DNA from: an uncultured Coriobacteriaceae bacterium
GTDB lineage: Bacteria > Actinomycetota > Coriobacteriia > Coriobacteriales > Atopobiaceae
Assembly (NCBI GenBank): GCA_902801175.1
Contig: CADCHF010000013.1
Location: forward strand, 1 to 51,012
DNA: 51,012 nucleotides
Direction: 5' to 3'
Shown: piece after piece, positions 16,039-24,496 of the stretch
How the letters are laid out: each line of letters begins with the position of its first letter
Position numbering within the stretch: position 1 is the stretch's first letter
Notes under the pieces: model-generated
What the model saw: only the letters and a program-made list of their open reading frames with translations
Database searches by the model: none
What the model was told of the DNA's origin: nothing
Program-made: the position numbers and the translations under genes

Positions 16039-17553
16039 ATGTTGTTTGATGTTCCGTTCGGCGTGGCGCTTTTTATAGCCATTGCCCTGGTGATCATCGT
16101 TTCGTTTGTATCCGCCGGCTATGTGAAGGCCTCGCCCGACGTGGCCCTCATCATTAGTGGTCTGCACGAGCGTCCGCGCGTGCTTGTTGGCCGCGCTGGC
16201 TTTAAGATTCCGTTCTTTGAGCGTGTTGACCGTCTCTGCCTCAAGCAGATCTCTGTTGACATCAAGACCGACCAGTACATTCCCACCAATGACTTCATCA
16301 ACGTCAAGGTGGATGCGGTCGCCAAGGTGCATGTGACCGACGACCCCGAGGGCATGCTGCTTGCAGAGCGCAACTTCCTCAATATGACCGAGGAGCAGAT
16401 TGCCTACTCGCTGCAGGACTCGCTGCAGGGCAACATGCGCGAGATCATTGGCACGCTTGACCTGCGCTCGATCAACACCGACCGCGACTCGTTCTCGGAC
16501 CAGGTGCTCGAGAAGGCCAGTCGTGACATGGAGAAGCTCGGCATTGAGATTCTCTCCTGCAACATCCAAAACGTTGTGGACGAGCACGGCCTCATTACCG
16601 ACCTTGGCATGGACAATACCTCCAAGATCAAGAAGGACGCCGCAATTGCCAAGGCCCAGGCCGAGAAGGAAGTCGCCATTGCCCAGGCCCAGGCCGAGCG
16701 CGAGTCCAATGACCAGCGCGTAAAGGCCGACACCGACATTGCCGAGAAGCAGAACGCCCTTGCCATCCAGCGTGCCGGCCTTAAGGCCCGCGAGGACACC
16801 GAGCGCGCCCGTGCCGACGCTGCCTACGCCATTCAGGAGCAGGAGCAGCAGAAGGTCATTCAGGCGGCCATAGTAAACGCCCAGATTGCCAAGGCCGAGC
16901 GTGAGGCCGAGCTGCGTGAGCGCGAGGTGGAGGTGCGCGAGCAGGAGCTTGCCGCGCAGGTGAAGAAGCAGGCTGAGGCCGACAAGTATCGCATTGAGCA
17001 AGAGGCGGAGGCCGCGCTCGAGCAGCAGAAGCGCCAGGCCGAGGCCGACCGTTATGCCGCCGAACAGGATGCGCAGGCCATCCGCCTGCGGGCCGAAGCC
17101 CAAGCCGAGGCGACTCGTCTGCAGGGCGAGGCCGAGGCCGAGGCGATTCGCGCCAAGGGCGAGGCCGACGCGGCCGCGCTCGAGAAGCGCGCCTTGGCCC
17201 TGCAAAAGATGAACCAGGCTGGTATGGCCGAGATGATGATCAAGATCATGCCCGAGGTTGCCGCCGCGGTGGCCCAGCCGCTCTCTAGCATTGGCAACGT
17301 GAGCATCTACGACGCTGGCAGCAACGGTGAGGGCGGCGGGGTCTCACGCGTGAGCGCCCAGATGCCAGTGGTCATTCGCCAGGTCTTTGACACCATGAGC
17401 GAGGCCACGGGCGTGGACATGCGCGACATCATGCGTGCTAGCACCTACGATGCCACGGTCAACCGCAACGTGCGCGTCGAGGCCGAGGGTCTGGTGGCGC
17501 CGGGGGAGGCGCCTGTCACGAGCGACACTGGCGACGAGTCGTCTGAGGCATAG
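16039..17553 (+). CDS. Flotillin-like SPFH-domain membrane protein
   Basis: 504 residues. An N-terminal hydrophobic segment (VALFIAIALVIIVSFVSAGYV) is followed by an SPFH domain (about residues 30-200, with ERVDRLCLKQISVDI and the DEHGLITDLGMDN junction) and a long Ala/Glu-rich coiled coil (about 200-410) full of EAEA-type repeats. This is the flotillin/YuaG architecture that organises membrane microdomains. ATG 16039 is chosen because AAGGAGA lies six bases upstream. The usual partner NfeD gene is not adjacent. A terminator follows at 17599. Confidence 0.93.
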   Translation: MLFDVPFGVALFIAIALVIIVSFVSAGYVKASPDVALIISGLHERPRVLVGRAGFKIPFFERVDRLCLKQISVDIKTDQYIPTNDFINVKVDAVAKVHVTDDPEGMLLAERNFLNMTEEQIAYSLQDSLQGNMREIIGTLDLRSINTDRDSFSDQVLEKASRDMEKLGIEILSCNIQNVVDEHGLITDLGMDNTSKIKKDAAIAKAQAEKEVAIAQAQAERESNDQRVKADTDIAEKQNALAIQRAGLKAREDTERARADAAYAIQEQEQQKVIQAAIVNAQIAKAEREAELREREVEVREQELAAQVKKQAEADKYRIEQEAEAALEQQKRQAEADRYAAEQDAQAIRLRAEAQAEATRLQGEAEAEAIRAKGEADAAALEKRALALQKMNQAGMAEMMIKIMPEVAAAVAQPLSSIGNVSIYDAGSNGEGGGVSRVSAQMPVVIRQVFDTMSEATGVDMRDIMRASTYDATVNRNVRVEAEGLVAPGEAPVTSDTGDESSEA

Positions 17554-17598
17554 TCCCCTTGCCGTAGGGCAAAGCCAAAACGGAATCTAGCAGGACTG

Positions 17599-17626
17599 GC
17601 GGGAGGTCGAAAGGCCTCCCGCTTTT
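17599..17626 (+). terminator. Terminator of the flotillin gene
   Basis: GCGGGAGG and CCTCCCGC flank TCGAAAGG and are followed by TTTT. Confidence 0.9.
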
Positions 17627-17659
17627 GTGGTGCGCCGGGGGTCCGCTCGGTCGCTGGGG

Positions 17660-17688
17660 GCAGTCCCGTCCCCAACGGACGGGACTGC
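17660..17688. repeat. REP-like hairpin with CCGTCCCCAAC core, copy 1
   Basis: GCAGTCCCGTCC and its exact complement flank CCAAC. The core CCGTCCCCAACGGACGG is nearly identical to the hairpin at 29533, so this is a dispersed intergenic family rather than a simple terminator. Confidence 0.75.
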
Positions 17689-17699
17689 ACGGTTAAAAG

Positions 17700-17722
17700 C
17701 GTTGCTCGAATATGGCGCGACG
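17700..17722. repeat. 23-bp block repeated upstream of both tandem lipoproteins
   Basis: CGTTGCTCGAATATGGCGCGACG occurs identically here and at 19587-19609, in each case 81 to 104 bases before a lipoprotein start. It is followed in both by related sequence ending in GGTAGAGTT or GGTAAAGTT, possible -10 elements. It is most simply a duplicated promoter region. Confidence 0.85.
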
Positions 17723-17803
17723 CACACCTAAGCCACCGGTGTTTTCCGCGGTATCGCAGGTAGAGTTGGCTCAGCATTCGTTTTACGGATTTTGGAGGTA
17801 CGC

Positions 17804-19297
17804 ATGAGAAAGATGCATGGGCTTGTGGCCACGCTCCTAGGCCTCTCTCTGGCCTGCGGTCTCTATGGCTGTGGCGGCGGCTCGAGCGAGCCAGCGACGT
17901 CTCCTGACACTGAGGCTCCCGTGGAGGAGGTCGCCGAAGAGGAAGAGGCAACGGGAGAAGCCGCAAATACCGGAATTGGTGACTTTGCCGAGATGAAGCT
18001 GCCCAGCAGCGCCTATCACTATGAGCTCAACGAGGTCTCGTCGTTTGCAGCCGAGCGCGGCTTTTTGCAGATCCAGCGAAATGCTCCTATCTCCTTTGAC
18101 TCGAACGACAACGCATTGCTGCTTGGCCTCGACGGCAAGCCACTGCTCGACGGCCAGGCGATTCGCGGCATCGAGTACTTTGCCAATGGCGTCTACACGT
18201 ACGCGGCGGACGTTGAGGACGTCAACAACTGCGGTCTGGTCTCGCTGACCGACGGCATGCTGCTTGGCCCCGAGGCTGCCAAGGTCGCGTACAAAACTGA
18301 GGATCCTGCTGACGCGCGCTTCCTCGAGGTCATCTACGCCACCGAGGAGACCGACAACAAGGACGAGTGCTTCATCTTTGCCACCGACGCCTTCTTTGCA
18401 CTGAGCCCGGACGAGGACGACGTCATGTACAAGGGCTACGCCAAGGTGTTTGACCTCAAGAACAAGAGGTTCGTTGAGGGCGTGCAGATTGACAACGCCT
18501 CGCTCCACGCGCTTCACGACCTTGGCGATGCCTTTGTGGTCGAGGGCACCGATGAGGTCTATACCATGTACGACGAGAACGGGAAGGAGCTGTGGAGCAG
18601 CGACTACTATCCGTCCTTCTCTACCAGCACGCTGATGTTCACCGGCAGTGGCAAGTCCATGATCGTTGACAGCACCGGCAAGACCACCTTTGAGTACGAT
18701 GGCTACCTCAGTGCGCTTTCCAACAGCGATGACCTCTACACCTACACCGAAGACGAGAAGGAGTACGCCATCGACAGCAAGGGCAACCTTGTGCTCAAGG
18801 ACGGCTACGAGGACGTCTACGCCTGCTACCATGGCATGTTTGTGGTGACTGACGACGGCGTCACCAAGATCGTGGACAGCAACGGCAACGTGCTCGCCGA
18901 CGACCTGCAGGAGTTCACGCCTCAGGAGACCCTTCCTGGCGTCATTACCTACAAGAACACCAACGACAAGTATGCGCTGTGCTTCTCAGACGGTAGGGTT
19001 GTGGAGGCAACAGACTCTTCCAGCAGCTCGCTTGCCTTTGAGGACGAGGATGGCAACTGCCTGGTGCTGGCCGACGGAACGTTCTCGCTCAAAGTGGACT
19101 ACAGCGACGCACTTGACAAGGGCCTGATTAGTGGCCGTGGCGACGATAACATGAGCACCTACGGGCTCTACGATCTCTTTACGGGCAAGGAGCTGCTCGA
19201 CAGCTCGTATACGGCCATCGAAGACGCTGGCGGTTACATCTTTGCGCGCAAGGATGGTGTCTGCACCGTGTACGAGGCCAAGCTCGTGCAGGACTAA
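17804..19297 (+). CDS. Secreted lipoprotein with repeated beta-type segments, paralogue A
   Basis: 497 residues. The signal peptide MRKMHGLVATLLGLSLACG ends at a lipobox-like LYGC, followed by a Gly/Ser and Glu-rich linker. The body contains recurring short units such as DGKPLLDGQAIRGI, DSKGNLVLKDGYEDV and DSNGNVLADDL. These resemble WG-type beta-propeller or repeat lipoproteins in which a protein reports similar short strands; no catalytic motif is seen. GGAGG precedes ATG 17804. The next gene is a close paralogue. It probably works at the outer face of the membrane. Function unknown. Confidence 0.85.
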   Translation: MRKMHGLVATLLGLSLACGLYGCGGGSSEPATSPDTEAPVEEVAEEEEATGEAANTGIGDFAEMKLPSSAYHYELNEVSSFAAERGFLQIQRNAPISFDSNDNALLLGLDGKPLLDGQAIRGIEYFANGVYTYAADVEDVNNCGLVSLTDGMLLGPEAAKVAYKTEDPADARFLEVIYATEETDNKDECFIFATDAFFALSPDEDDVMYKGYAKVFDLKNKRFVEGVQIDNASLHALHDLGDAFVVEGTDEVYTMYDENGKELWSSDYYPSFSTSTLMFTGSGKSMIVDSTGKTTFEYDGYLSALSNSDDLYTYTEDEKEYAIDSKGNLVLKDGYEDVYACYHGMFVVTDDGVTKIVDSNGNVLADDLQEFTPQETLPGVITYKNTNDKYALCFSDGRVVEATDSSSSSLAFEDEDGNCLVLADGTFSLKVDYSDALDKGLISGRGDDNMSTYGLYDLFTGKELLDSSYTAIEDAGGYIFARKDGVCTVYEAKLVQD

Positions 19298-19360
19298 AGG
19301 CTGCGGCGTCGGCTGATTGGGCCTAGGGTCTGATTGGGCCTAGAAAGACTCACATGATTG

Positions 19361-19395
19361 GGGCCACCGTGGGGTTTTGCGGTGGCCCTGCTTTT
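19361..19395 (+). terminator. Terminator after lipoprotein A
   Basis: GGGCCACCG and CGGTGGCCC flank the loop, followed by a T-rich stretch. The same hairpin follows paralogue B at 21221, showing that the duplication included the terminator. Confidence 0.85.
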
Positions 19396-19407
19396 GTTCT
19401 GGATATG

Positions 19408-19575
19408 GTGCACACCTAGCGGGTGAGAGTCCTGGGTGCGCCCGGCAGCGGGAAGCGCGCATCCGATGGCAAGGGTATCCGTCGCGGGGCGGAATCCGGC
19501 GGAAGTTGGAGGTAGAGTCCTGACTTGAGGAACGCGAGCTGCAGGGGTTTGGCGTAGAGGGCGAGTCCGCTAAAA
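19408..19575 (+). mobile_element. Group II intron 5' remnant (domain I fragment, no intron protein)
   Basis: The order GTGCACACCTAGCGGGTGAG, AGAGTCC, GGCAAGGGTATCCGTCGC, GGGGCGGAATCCGG, GGAAGTTGGAGG, and TTGAGGAACGCGAGCTGC matches the conserved domain I words of bacterial group II introns (for example GGCAAGGGTGTCC, GGTGGAATCTG and CTGAGGAACACGAAC). After about 19575 the match stops; there is no reverse transcriptase gene and no domain V hairpin before the next gene. It is therefore a truncated intron left between the two tandem paralogues. The family memory is strong; the exact intron class is not determined. Confidence 0.85.
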
Positions 19576-19586
19576 CGAGTCGAGTT

Positions 19587-19609
19587 CGTTGCTCGAATAT
19601 GGCGCGACG
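19587..19609. repeat. Second copy of the 23-bp upstream block
   Basis: Identical to 17700-17722. It begins 12 bases after the intron remnant, so the remnant sits at the boundary of the duplicated unit. Confidence 0.85.
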
Positions 19610-19689
19610 TACGCCTAAGCTTGCAGCGCTTTTCGCTGGTGGCACGGGTAAAGTTTACTTAGCTTTTGGGTTTATTACTGGAGGTGCGC

Positions 19690-21177
19690 ATGAAAAAGAT
19701 GCATGGACTTTTGGCCACAGTTCTTGGCTTGACTTTGGCCTGTGGCCTTTATGGCTGCGGCGGGTCGAGCGAGCCGACGACATCTGCCGACACTGATGCT
19801 CCCGCGGAGGAGCTTGCCGAGAATGAGGGGGCCGCAGAGGAGGCCTCAAATACCGGTGCGGGAGAGTTTGGCACGACGCTACCGAGCTGCAACTATCACT
19901 ACAAGCTCAACGAGATCTCATCGTTTGACAACGTCAATCGTGGGCTAAGTATTGAGCGACAGGCTGCCATCAACTATGACGAGAACGACAAGGCGCTGCT
20001 GATTGGTCTCGACGGCAAGCCGATGCTCGACGGCCAGGCAATTCGCGGTATAGATTACCTTGCCAATGGCGTCTACACGTACGCGGCGGACGTCGAGGAA
20101 GTCAACAGCTGGGGTCTGGTCTCACTGACCGACGGCATGCTGCTTGGCCCAGAGGCCGCCTTGGTCTCCTATAAGACCGATGATCCCGCCGACGCGCGCT
20201 TCCTCGAGGTCATCTACGCCACCGAGGAGACGGACAACAAGGACGAGTGCTTCGTCTTTGCCACTGACGCATTATTTAAGCTGAGCCCAGACGACGAAGA
20301 CGTCATGTACAAGGGCTTCGGCAAAGTGTACGACCTCAAGAACAAGAGGTTCATTGAGGGCGTGCAGATTGACAACGCTGGCCAAAATGCGCTGCAAGAC
20401 CTTGGCGACTCCTTTGTGGTCGCGGGCACCGACGGTGTCTGGACCATGTACGACGAAAACGGAAAGGCTCTTATGAGCAGCGACAGTATCACTGGTTTCT
20501 CGTCGAGCTCGCTGGTAATGCGTGATGGTGACAAGTCCATGATTGTCGACAGCAGCGGTAAGACAACTTTTGAGACCGAGGACATCATTAGTGCGATTTC
20601 GGGCACAGCTGACTTCTACAGGCTGAACAAGGACGAGAAGGGTTACATCATCGACACCAATGGCGACCTTGTGCTTGAAGACGGACATGAGGAAATCAAC
20701 GCCGCTTACAGCGGCATGTTCGTCGTGACCGATGGCGATACCGGCAAGATTGTCGACAGCAACGGCAACGTGCTCGCCGATGACGTGCAGGCGTATTCAA
20801 CCGAAGAGGTTCTTCCTGGCATCATCACCTACAAGAACACCAGCGACAAGTATGCGCTGTGCCTCTCTGACGGTAGGGTCATAGAGGCCGGAGACTATCC
20901 CAGCGACTGGCTTGTGTTTGACGATGATGACGACAACTGTCTGGTGCTTGCCGACGGGACGTTCTCGCTCAAGGTCGGCAACAACGAAACTATTGGCAAG
21001 GGATTGGTAGACGGCCGCGGTGACGACAGCGTGAACACATATGGGGTCTACGACCTCTTTACTGGTAAGGAGCTACTCGACAGCTCGTACGAGAGGATTC
21101 ATGGGGTCGGCGGTTACATCTTTGCCCTCAAGGATGGTACTTGGACCGTGTACGAGGCGGAGCTTGTGCAGGACTAA
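19690..21177 (+). CDS. Secreted lipoprotein, paralogue B of the tandem pair
   Basis: 495 residues, alignable end to end with the gene at 17804: same signal peptide (MKKMHGLLATVLGLTLACG), the lipobox LYGC, the same acidic linker and the same repeated strands (DGKPMLDGQAIRG, DTNGDLVLEDGHEE, DSNGNVLADDV). GGAGG precedes ATG 19690. Divergence is spread along the protein, strongest in the middle (residues 245-330), as expected for an older duplication under selection. It has its own terminator. Function unknown, probably a cell-surface protein. Confidence 0.85.
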   Translation: MKKMHGLLATVLGLTLACGLYGCGGSSEPTTSADTDAPAEELAENEGAAEEASNTGAGEFGTTLPSCNYHYKLNEISSFDNVNRGLSIERQAAINYDENDKALLIGLDGKPMLDGQAIRGIDYLANGVYTYAADVEEVNSWGLVSLTDGMLLGPEAALVSYKTDDPADARFLEVIYATEETDNKDECFVFATDALFKLSPDDEDVMYKGFGKVYDLKNKRFIEGVQIDNAGQNALQDLGDSFVVAGTDGVWTMYDENGKALMSSDSITGFSSSSLVMRDGDKSMIVDSSGKTTFETEDIISAISGTADFYRLNKDEKGYIIDTNGDLVLEDGHEEINAAYSGMFVVTDGDTGKIVDSNGNVLADDVQAYSTEEVLPGIITYKNTSDKYALCLSDGRVIEAGDYPSDWLVFDDDDDNCLVLADGTFSLKVGNNETIGKGLVDGRGDDSVNTYGVYDLFTGKELLDSSYERIHGVGGYIFALKDGTWTVYEAELVQD

Positions 21178-21220
21178 GGGCCGAGGGCTGGTCGACTAGG
21201 GTTCTGACTCTGTATGACTT

Positions 21221-21256
21221 GGGCCACCGTGGGAATCTGCGGTGGCCCTTTTTATG
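21221..21256 (+). terminator. Terminator after lipoprotein B
   Basis: GGGCCACCG / CGGTGGCCC hairpin with TTTTT. Homologous to the terminator at 19361. Confidence 0.9.
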
Positions 21257-21357
21257 TGGCAACGAGAGCTGCGACGGTTGTTGAGGTTGGGCTGATGTTG
21301 TGTGGAGTCTGCAAGGGATTGCGGGTGTGCGCGGCGAGCATGGGGCTCATATAAAAA

Positions 21358-21390
21358 ACCGCGCGATGACCTTTCGTCGATCGCGCGGTT
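21358..21390 (-). terminator. Terminator of the zinc-ribbon membrane gene
   Basis: AACCGCGCGAT and its complement flank an 11-base loop; on the minus strand it is followed by TTTTTTAT. It may also act on the plus strand (TTTGTTTG). Confidence 0.85.
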
Positions 21391-21429
21391 TGTTTGCGTT
21401 TGGGGCGCTTGAGGCAGTGTGACTCGACC

Positions 21430-22215
21430 CTACGCGGCCGTTCCCACAGGCTTGCCCGCTGCGTTGCGATTCTGCTGGAATGCGAAGCAGGCCAAGGTGT
21501 ACCCAACATACGAAAGCAGCGTCACGAGAATGCCCAGGACTGCATAGAGGGTCGCTCCATAGCTAAACATGGGGATGTAGCTGGAAATAATGCGAAAAAC
21601 GCTAACGGCAGCCACTACCATCATGCCAATGGGGGCAATCATGCGATCGGGCAGTAGGTCAAACGCTCCAAGGGCAAGGAACACGGCGAACGAAATGGAG
21701 AACAAGAGGCTAAAGATATTTCCAAGGTAGTAGCTAAAAGGCAAGTATGAAACCTGCGCTGTCATAAACATGGTCCTCACTGCAAGGATGACGTTCAAAA
21801 CAGTGTCGACCGCCTGTGCTGCAGCGATTGCCTTTGGCCCCCACGCCGGCTTGATGAGGCAGATGATTCCCGCCGCAAGGAACGGGGGAACGTAGAGAAG
21901 CGGTATGAATCCGTGGTTTGTGATTGCGGTGATTACCTCGATTGGAGCTGCTATGCACAGCATGATGCCGGCGATTATGGCAAGCGGGCTGTCGAGGTCG
22001 TTCTTCGTGCTCTGTGCAGTCTGCTGAGGCTGGGCGGCGAAGGGTATCGTCTGAGGTGCCTGGTTTGGTACAGGCTGCTGACGGGCGGGTTGTGGTGCGG
22101 GAGCCTGCGGTGTTGGAGTGGTGGGGCCGCTTATGATGACGTCCGTCGAGGCGCCGCAGATGGGACAAAACTTAGCTGAGTCGACAATCTGGTTGCCGCA
22201 GTTGCTGCAAAACAT
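21430..22215 (-). CDS. Zinc-ribbon membrane protein, function unknown
   Basis: 261 residues. The N-terminus MFCSNCGNQIVDSAKFCPIC is a typical zinc ribbon (CxxC repeated after 13 residues). A Pro/Gln/Ala-rich linker (about 30-75) leads to a membrane domain of about five helices, such as PLAIIAGIMLCIAAPIEVI and AVSVFRIISSYIPMF. This architecture is common in low-characterised Gram-positive and actinobacterial proteins. The ATG at 22215 has GGAAGGA upstream. No partner genes are adjacent. I cannot assign a role. Confidence 0.85.
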   Translation of the reverse strand: MFCSNCGNQIVDSAKFCPICGASTDVIISGPTTPTPQAPAPQPARQQPVPNQAPQTIPFAAQPQQTAQSTKNDLDSPLAIIAGIMLCIAAPIEVITAITNHGFIPLLYVPPFLAAGIICLIKPAWGPKAIAAAQAVDTVLNVILAVRTMFMTAQVSYLPFSYYLGNIFSLLFSISFAVFLALGAFDLLPDRMIAPIGMMVVAAVSVFRIISSYIPMFSYGATLYAVLGILVTLLSYVGYTLACFAFQQNRNAAGKPVGTAA

Positions 22216-22577
22216 GGAGGTCCTTCCCTCGATTGCAAAACGTGCCTACCCATCATAAGGCTTCCTTGTACGAAATGGACTCAAATGAAGATGAGATGCG
22301 TGCTGGTGCGCAGGGATTGTTAGATATGGCTGTTGATGGGGCTTTTGGTTGTCGTGGACTTCGTTGGGTCAATCGTGTGCCTTCCGACCAGCCCAACATG
22401 ACATTGGACGTGCGTTCTTTGCTCAACGACACACTCAACCAACGACATTCTGAGCTAAAAGGGCTTGCTTATCGCTTTCCAGTGTACAGTCCGCAGAAAA
22501 CCGCACGATAAGCGTCATGTCACAGCTCTGGTGGGGGTCGGGGCGGCAATCGTTTTTTCTGCCTCGCCCTTCCATGT

Positions 22578-22702
22578 CACGGTATGTCAGTTACGCAAAG
22601 TAGATTCGTGCTTGGTCGTAGTATTAGCTCTCTGCGACCTGCGGTTTTGTCCGTGACTACTCCGGCAACTGCGATTCTACTTTGCGCAGCTGACATACCG
22701 TG
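22578..22702. repeat. MITE-like element with 27-bp terminal inverted repeats
   Basis: CACGGTATGTCAG... at 22578-22604 is complementary at 25 of 27 positions to 22676-22702 (...CTGACATACCGTG). The roughly 70-base interior has no credible gene. It fills part of the 614-base gap between 22216 and 22829; the rest of that gap shows no supported gene. Confidence 0.8.
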
Positions 22703-22829
22703 CGCAGCCCTGCGCCGTGAGTCGCTTGCCATTAAGTTGAGCGTTAACTTTGCGGGCTGGCATTGTCCACTATGATGATGCGCATGCCGCCTTTTGCGGT
22801 TCACAGTAAGATTTGGGGAGGATCGAACC

Positions 22830-23201
22830 ATGACGAAAGCCGAAATTGAGGCCTATATCCTCAGCAGCCTTGAGGTTGCGACTGATCACTCGTTTGAAGG
22901 GGACCCCACCGTCACCATCTTTAGGCGGCTCGACAACAACCAGCGTTTTGCCGCAACAAAGAACGTGGGGTCCCGTTCCGTTAACGTGGAGCGAGCCGGC
23001 CGCATCGACATACTAAACCTGTGTGTAAGTCCGCGGCTCGTTGCGACCCTTCGCGAGCGTGAGGGCTTTAGGCCCGCATGGCGCATGAACCGCAACAAGT
23101 GGGTCACCATCCTTCTTGACGGCACGGTTCCAGATGATGAGATTCGCACTTACATCGAAGAGGCCTACAAAAACGTTGGTAAGAAGGGCGGCAAGAGGTA
23201 A
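22830..23201 (+). CDS. MmcQ/YjbR-family protein
   Basis: 123 residues. The segments MTKAEIEAYIL at the start, RRLDNNQRFAATKNVG (the substrate-like DNA-binding-fold loop) and the C-terminal RMNRNKWVTILLDGTVPDDEI match the MmcQ/YjbR family (CyaY-like fold, DNA-binding suggested). TfoX/CyaY-like proteins of this size are usually cytoplasmic. ATG 22830 has GGGGAGG upstream. Physiological role in this family is poorly known. Confidence 0.85.
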   Translation: MTKAEIEAYILSSLEVATDHSFEGDPTVTIFRRLDNNQRFAATKNVGSRSVNVERAGRIDILNLCVSPRLVATLREREGFRPAWRMNRNKWVTILLDGTVPDDEIRTYIEEAYKNVGKKGGKR

Positions 23202-23314
23202 GGCCGATATGTGTGGTAGGTCAAGACTCAATGCATCAGCTCATGACAAAGCTTTTATGCCTGACTCTGGCATGCGCTACGATGGTGACCACAAGCCATG
23301 GTGAGGGAGAGCCG

Positions 23315-23725
23315 ATGAGCAATCGTGAAGAGCGGCCGCACTGGCCAATTTGGGTCTACTACGTGGGTACTCTGGGTGCCGTTGTTCTGCTGGCCACCGC
23401 TTACATGCTAACTTGGCGTCGGTTTGGCGTGGCCGCCCTTGTGGTGCTGGTCGCTTCGATTCTGGTGATGATCGCTTGGATGATTGAGGGCCTGCGATGG
23501 CATCGCAGGCAAGCTCGCCGAGCCGAGGAGCAGGCTCGTCTTGCTCAGGAACAGGCTCGCGCAGCCGAACGTGCCGCGCAGCTGCAGCGCGAGGCGCAGG
23601 CGGCTGGCCGCCGGGCAGCTCAGCAGGTCAATGCCAGGCGGACGGTGTCCCATGGCGGCATGTCTATCACGGTGCATCGCGCGCCGTCACGTACTGCCGA
23701 GGACAAGGCCAAACAAGGGGAGTAA
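23315..23725 (+). CDS. Small membrane protein with Ala/Arg/Gln coiled coil
   Basis: 136 residues. Two closely spaced membrane helices (IWVYYVGTLGAVVLLATAYM and FGVAALVVLVASILVMIAWM) are followed by a basic amphipathic coiled coil (residues 65-110, RRAEEQARLAQEQARAAE-type) and a short tail. The ATG at 23315 follows GAGGGAGAG; longer frames upstream lack a ribosome site. It may be cotranscribed with the preceding YjbR-like gene. Family not recognised. The next 219 bases (23726-23944) hold no well-supported gene. Confidence 0.7.
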   Translation: MSNREERPHWPIWVYYVGTLGAVVLLATAYMLTWRRFGVAALVVLVASILVMIAWMIEGLRWHRRQARRAEEQARLAQEQARAAERAAQLQREAQAAGRRAAQQVNARRTVSHGGMSITVHRAPSRTAEDKAKQGE

Positions 23726-23944
23726 CGACGGGCAAGGCGCTAGCCATCTGGGCTTGGCTGGGCAGCTGGTGCGCTGGTCTCTTGCACCGGCCCCGGCATT
23801 TCGCTTGAAGGGCATGCAGAAACAGAAGGAATTGCTGGTCTGTGCGCGTGACGGCGCAGCTGGTCAGGCGTACCATCTTGGTGGCTGTGGAACGTCCGCA
23901 TCGCAGCCGCAGGCAGTATTGCCGCAGGTTGTTTGGAGGGCTCG

Positions 23945-24442
23945 TTGAGCAAGGTGATGGCGCACATATGGCAGGTGCTGTGGGGGTTCCCGCAGACGGT
24001 GCTGGGGCTTATGCTGCGCTTTGCCCTTCGCGGACCGCGCCGACACTACCAGTACCGAACGGCATACGTTACCGAGTGGAACCTCAACGCAGGCTTTACC
24101 TCGGGGATGTTCATCTTTGTGCCGCGCGACTGCCCACGGCGGCTCTTGGCCCACGAGTACGGGCATACGTTGCAGTCGTTGCTTCTTGGGCCACTCTACC
24201 TGCCGGTTGTTGTGTTTCCATCGCTGGTGTGGGCGGGAACGCCTCGGCTCCAGCACTATCGCTCCGCACGCGGCTATTCTTACTACCGCTTTCCCGTTGA
24301 GCGGTGGGCCAACCTGTTGGCAGAGCGCGTGACAGGGGAGCAGCCCGAGGGCTGGTATGAGCGGCGTGAGAGGCACAGGATCAAGGTCGAGCGCGCGTCA
24401 GACCCCAAACCAGAACGAGAGATCGAGTCGAAGTCTGATTGA
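23945..24442 (+). CDS. Putative membrane-associated zinc metalloprotease-like protein
   Basis: 165 residues. The motif LLAHEYGHTLQS (about residues 64-75) is an HExxH zinc-peptidase signature. Hydrophobic stretches precede and follow it (VLWGFPQTVLGLMLRFAL, then LGPLYLPVVVFPSLVWAG), so it is probably membrane-bound. A likely third zinc ligand is not obvious; the C-terminal HYRSARGYSYYRFPVERWAN with a glutamate may supply it. The TTG at 23945 is used because TTTGGAGGG precedes it; ATG 23957 is possible. Substrate unknown. The tail is highly charged. Confidence 0.7.
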   Translation: MSKVMAHIWQVLWGFPQTVLGLMLRFALRGPRRHYQYRTAYVTEWNLNAGFTSGMFIFVPRDCPRRLLAHEYGHTLQSLLLGPLYLPVVVFPSLVWAGTPRLQHYRSARGYSYYRFPVERWANLLAERVTGEQPEGWYERRERHRIKVERASDPKPEREIESKSD

Positions 24443-24496
24443 TCAACGACCGAGCCACTGTTTGCGCTTTGGAGTGATCGATGGAGGCGAGTTAGC

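Noticed and set aside
22233..22511. 92-codon open frame upstream of the YjbR-like gene
   Set aside because: No clear ribosome site, no recognisable motif and poor codon bias; kept only as unproven.
23814..23948. 44-codon frame (MQKQKELLVCARDG...) before the metalloprotease-like gene
   Set aside because: GAAGGGC lies before its ATG and it ends next to the following start, so a leader peptide is possible, but no other support was found.
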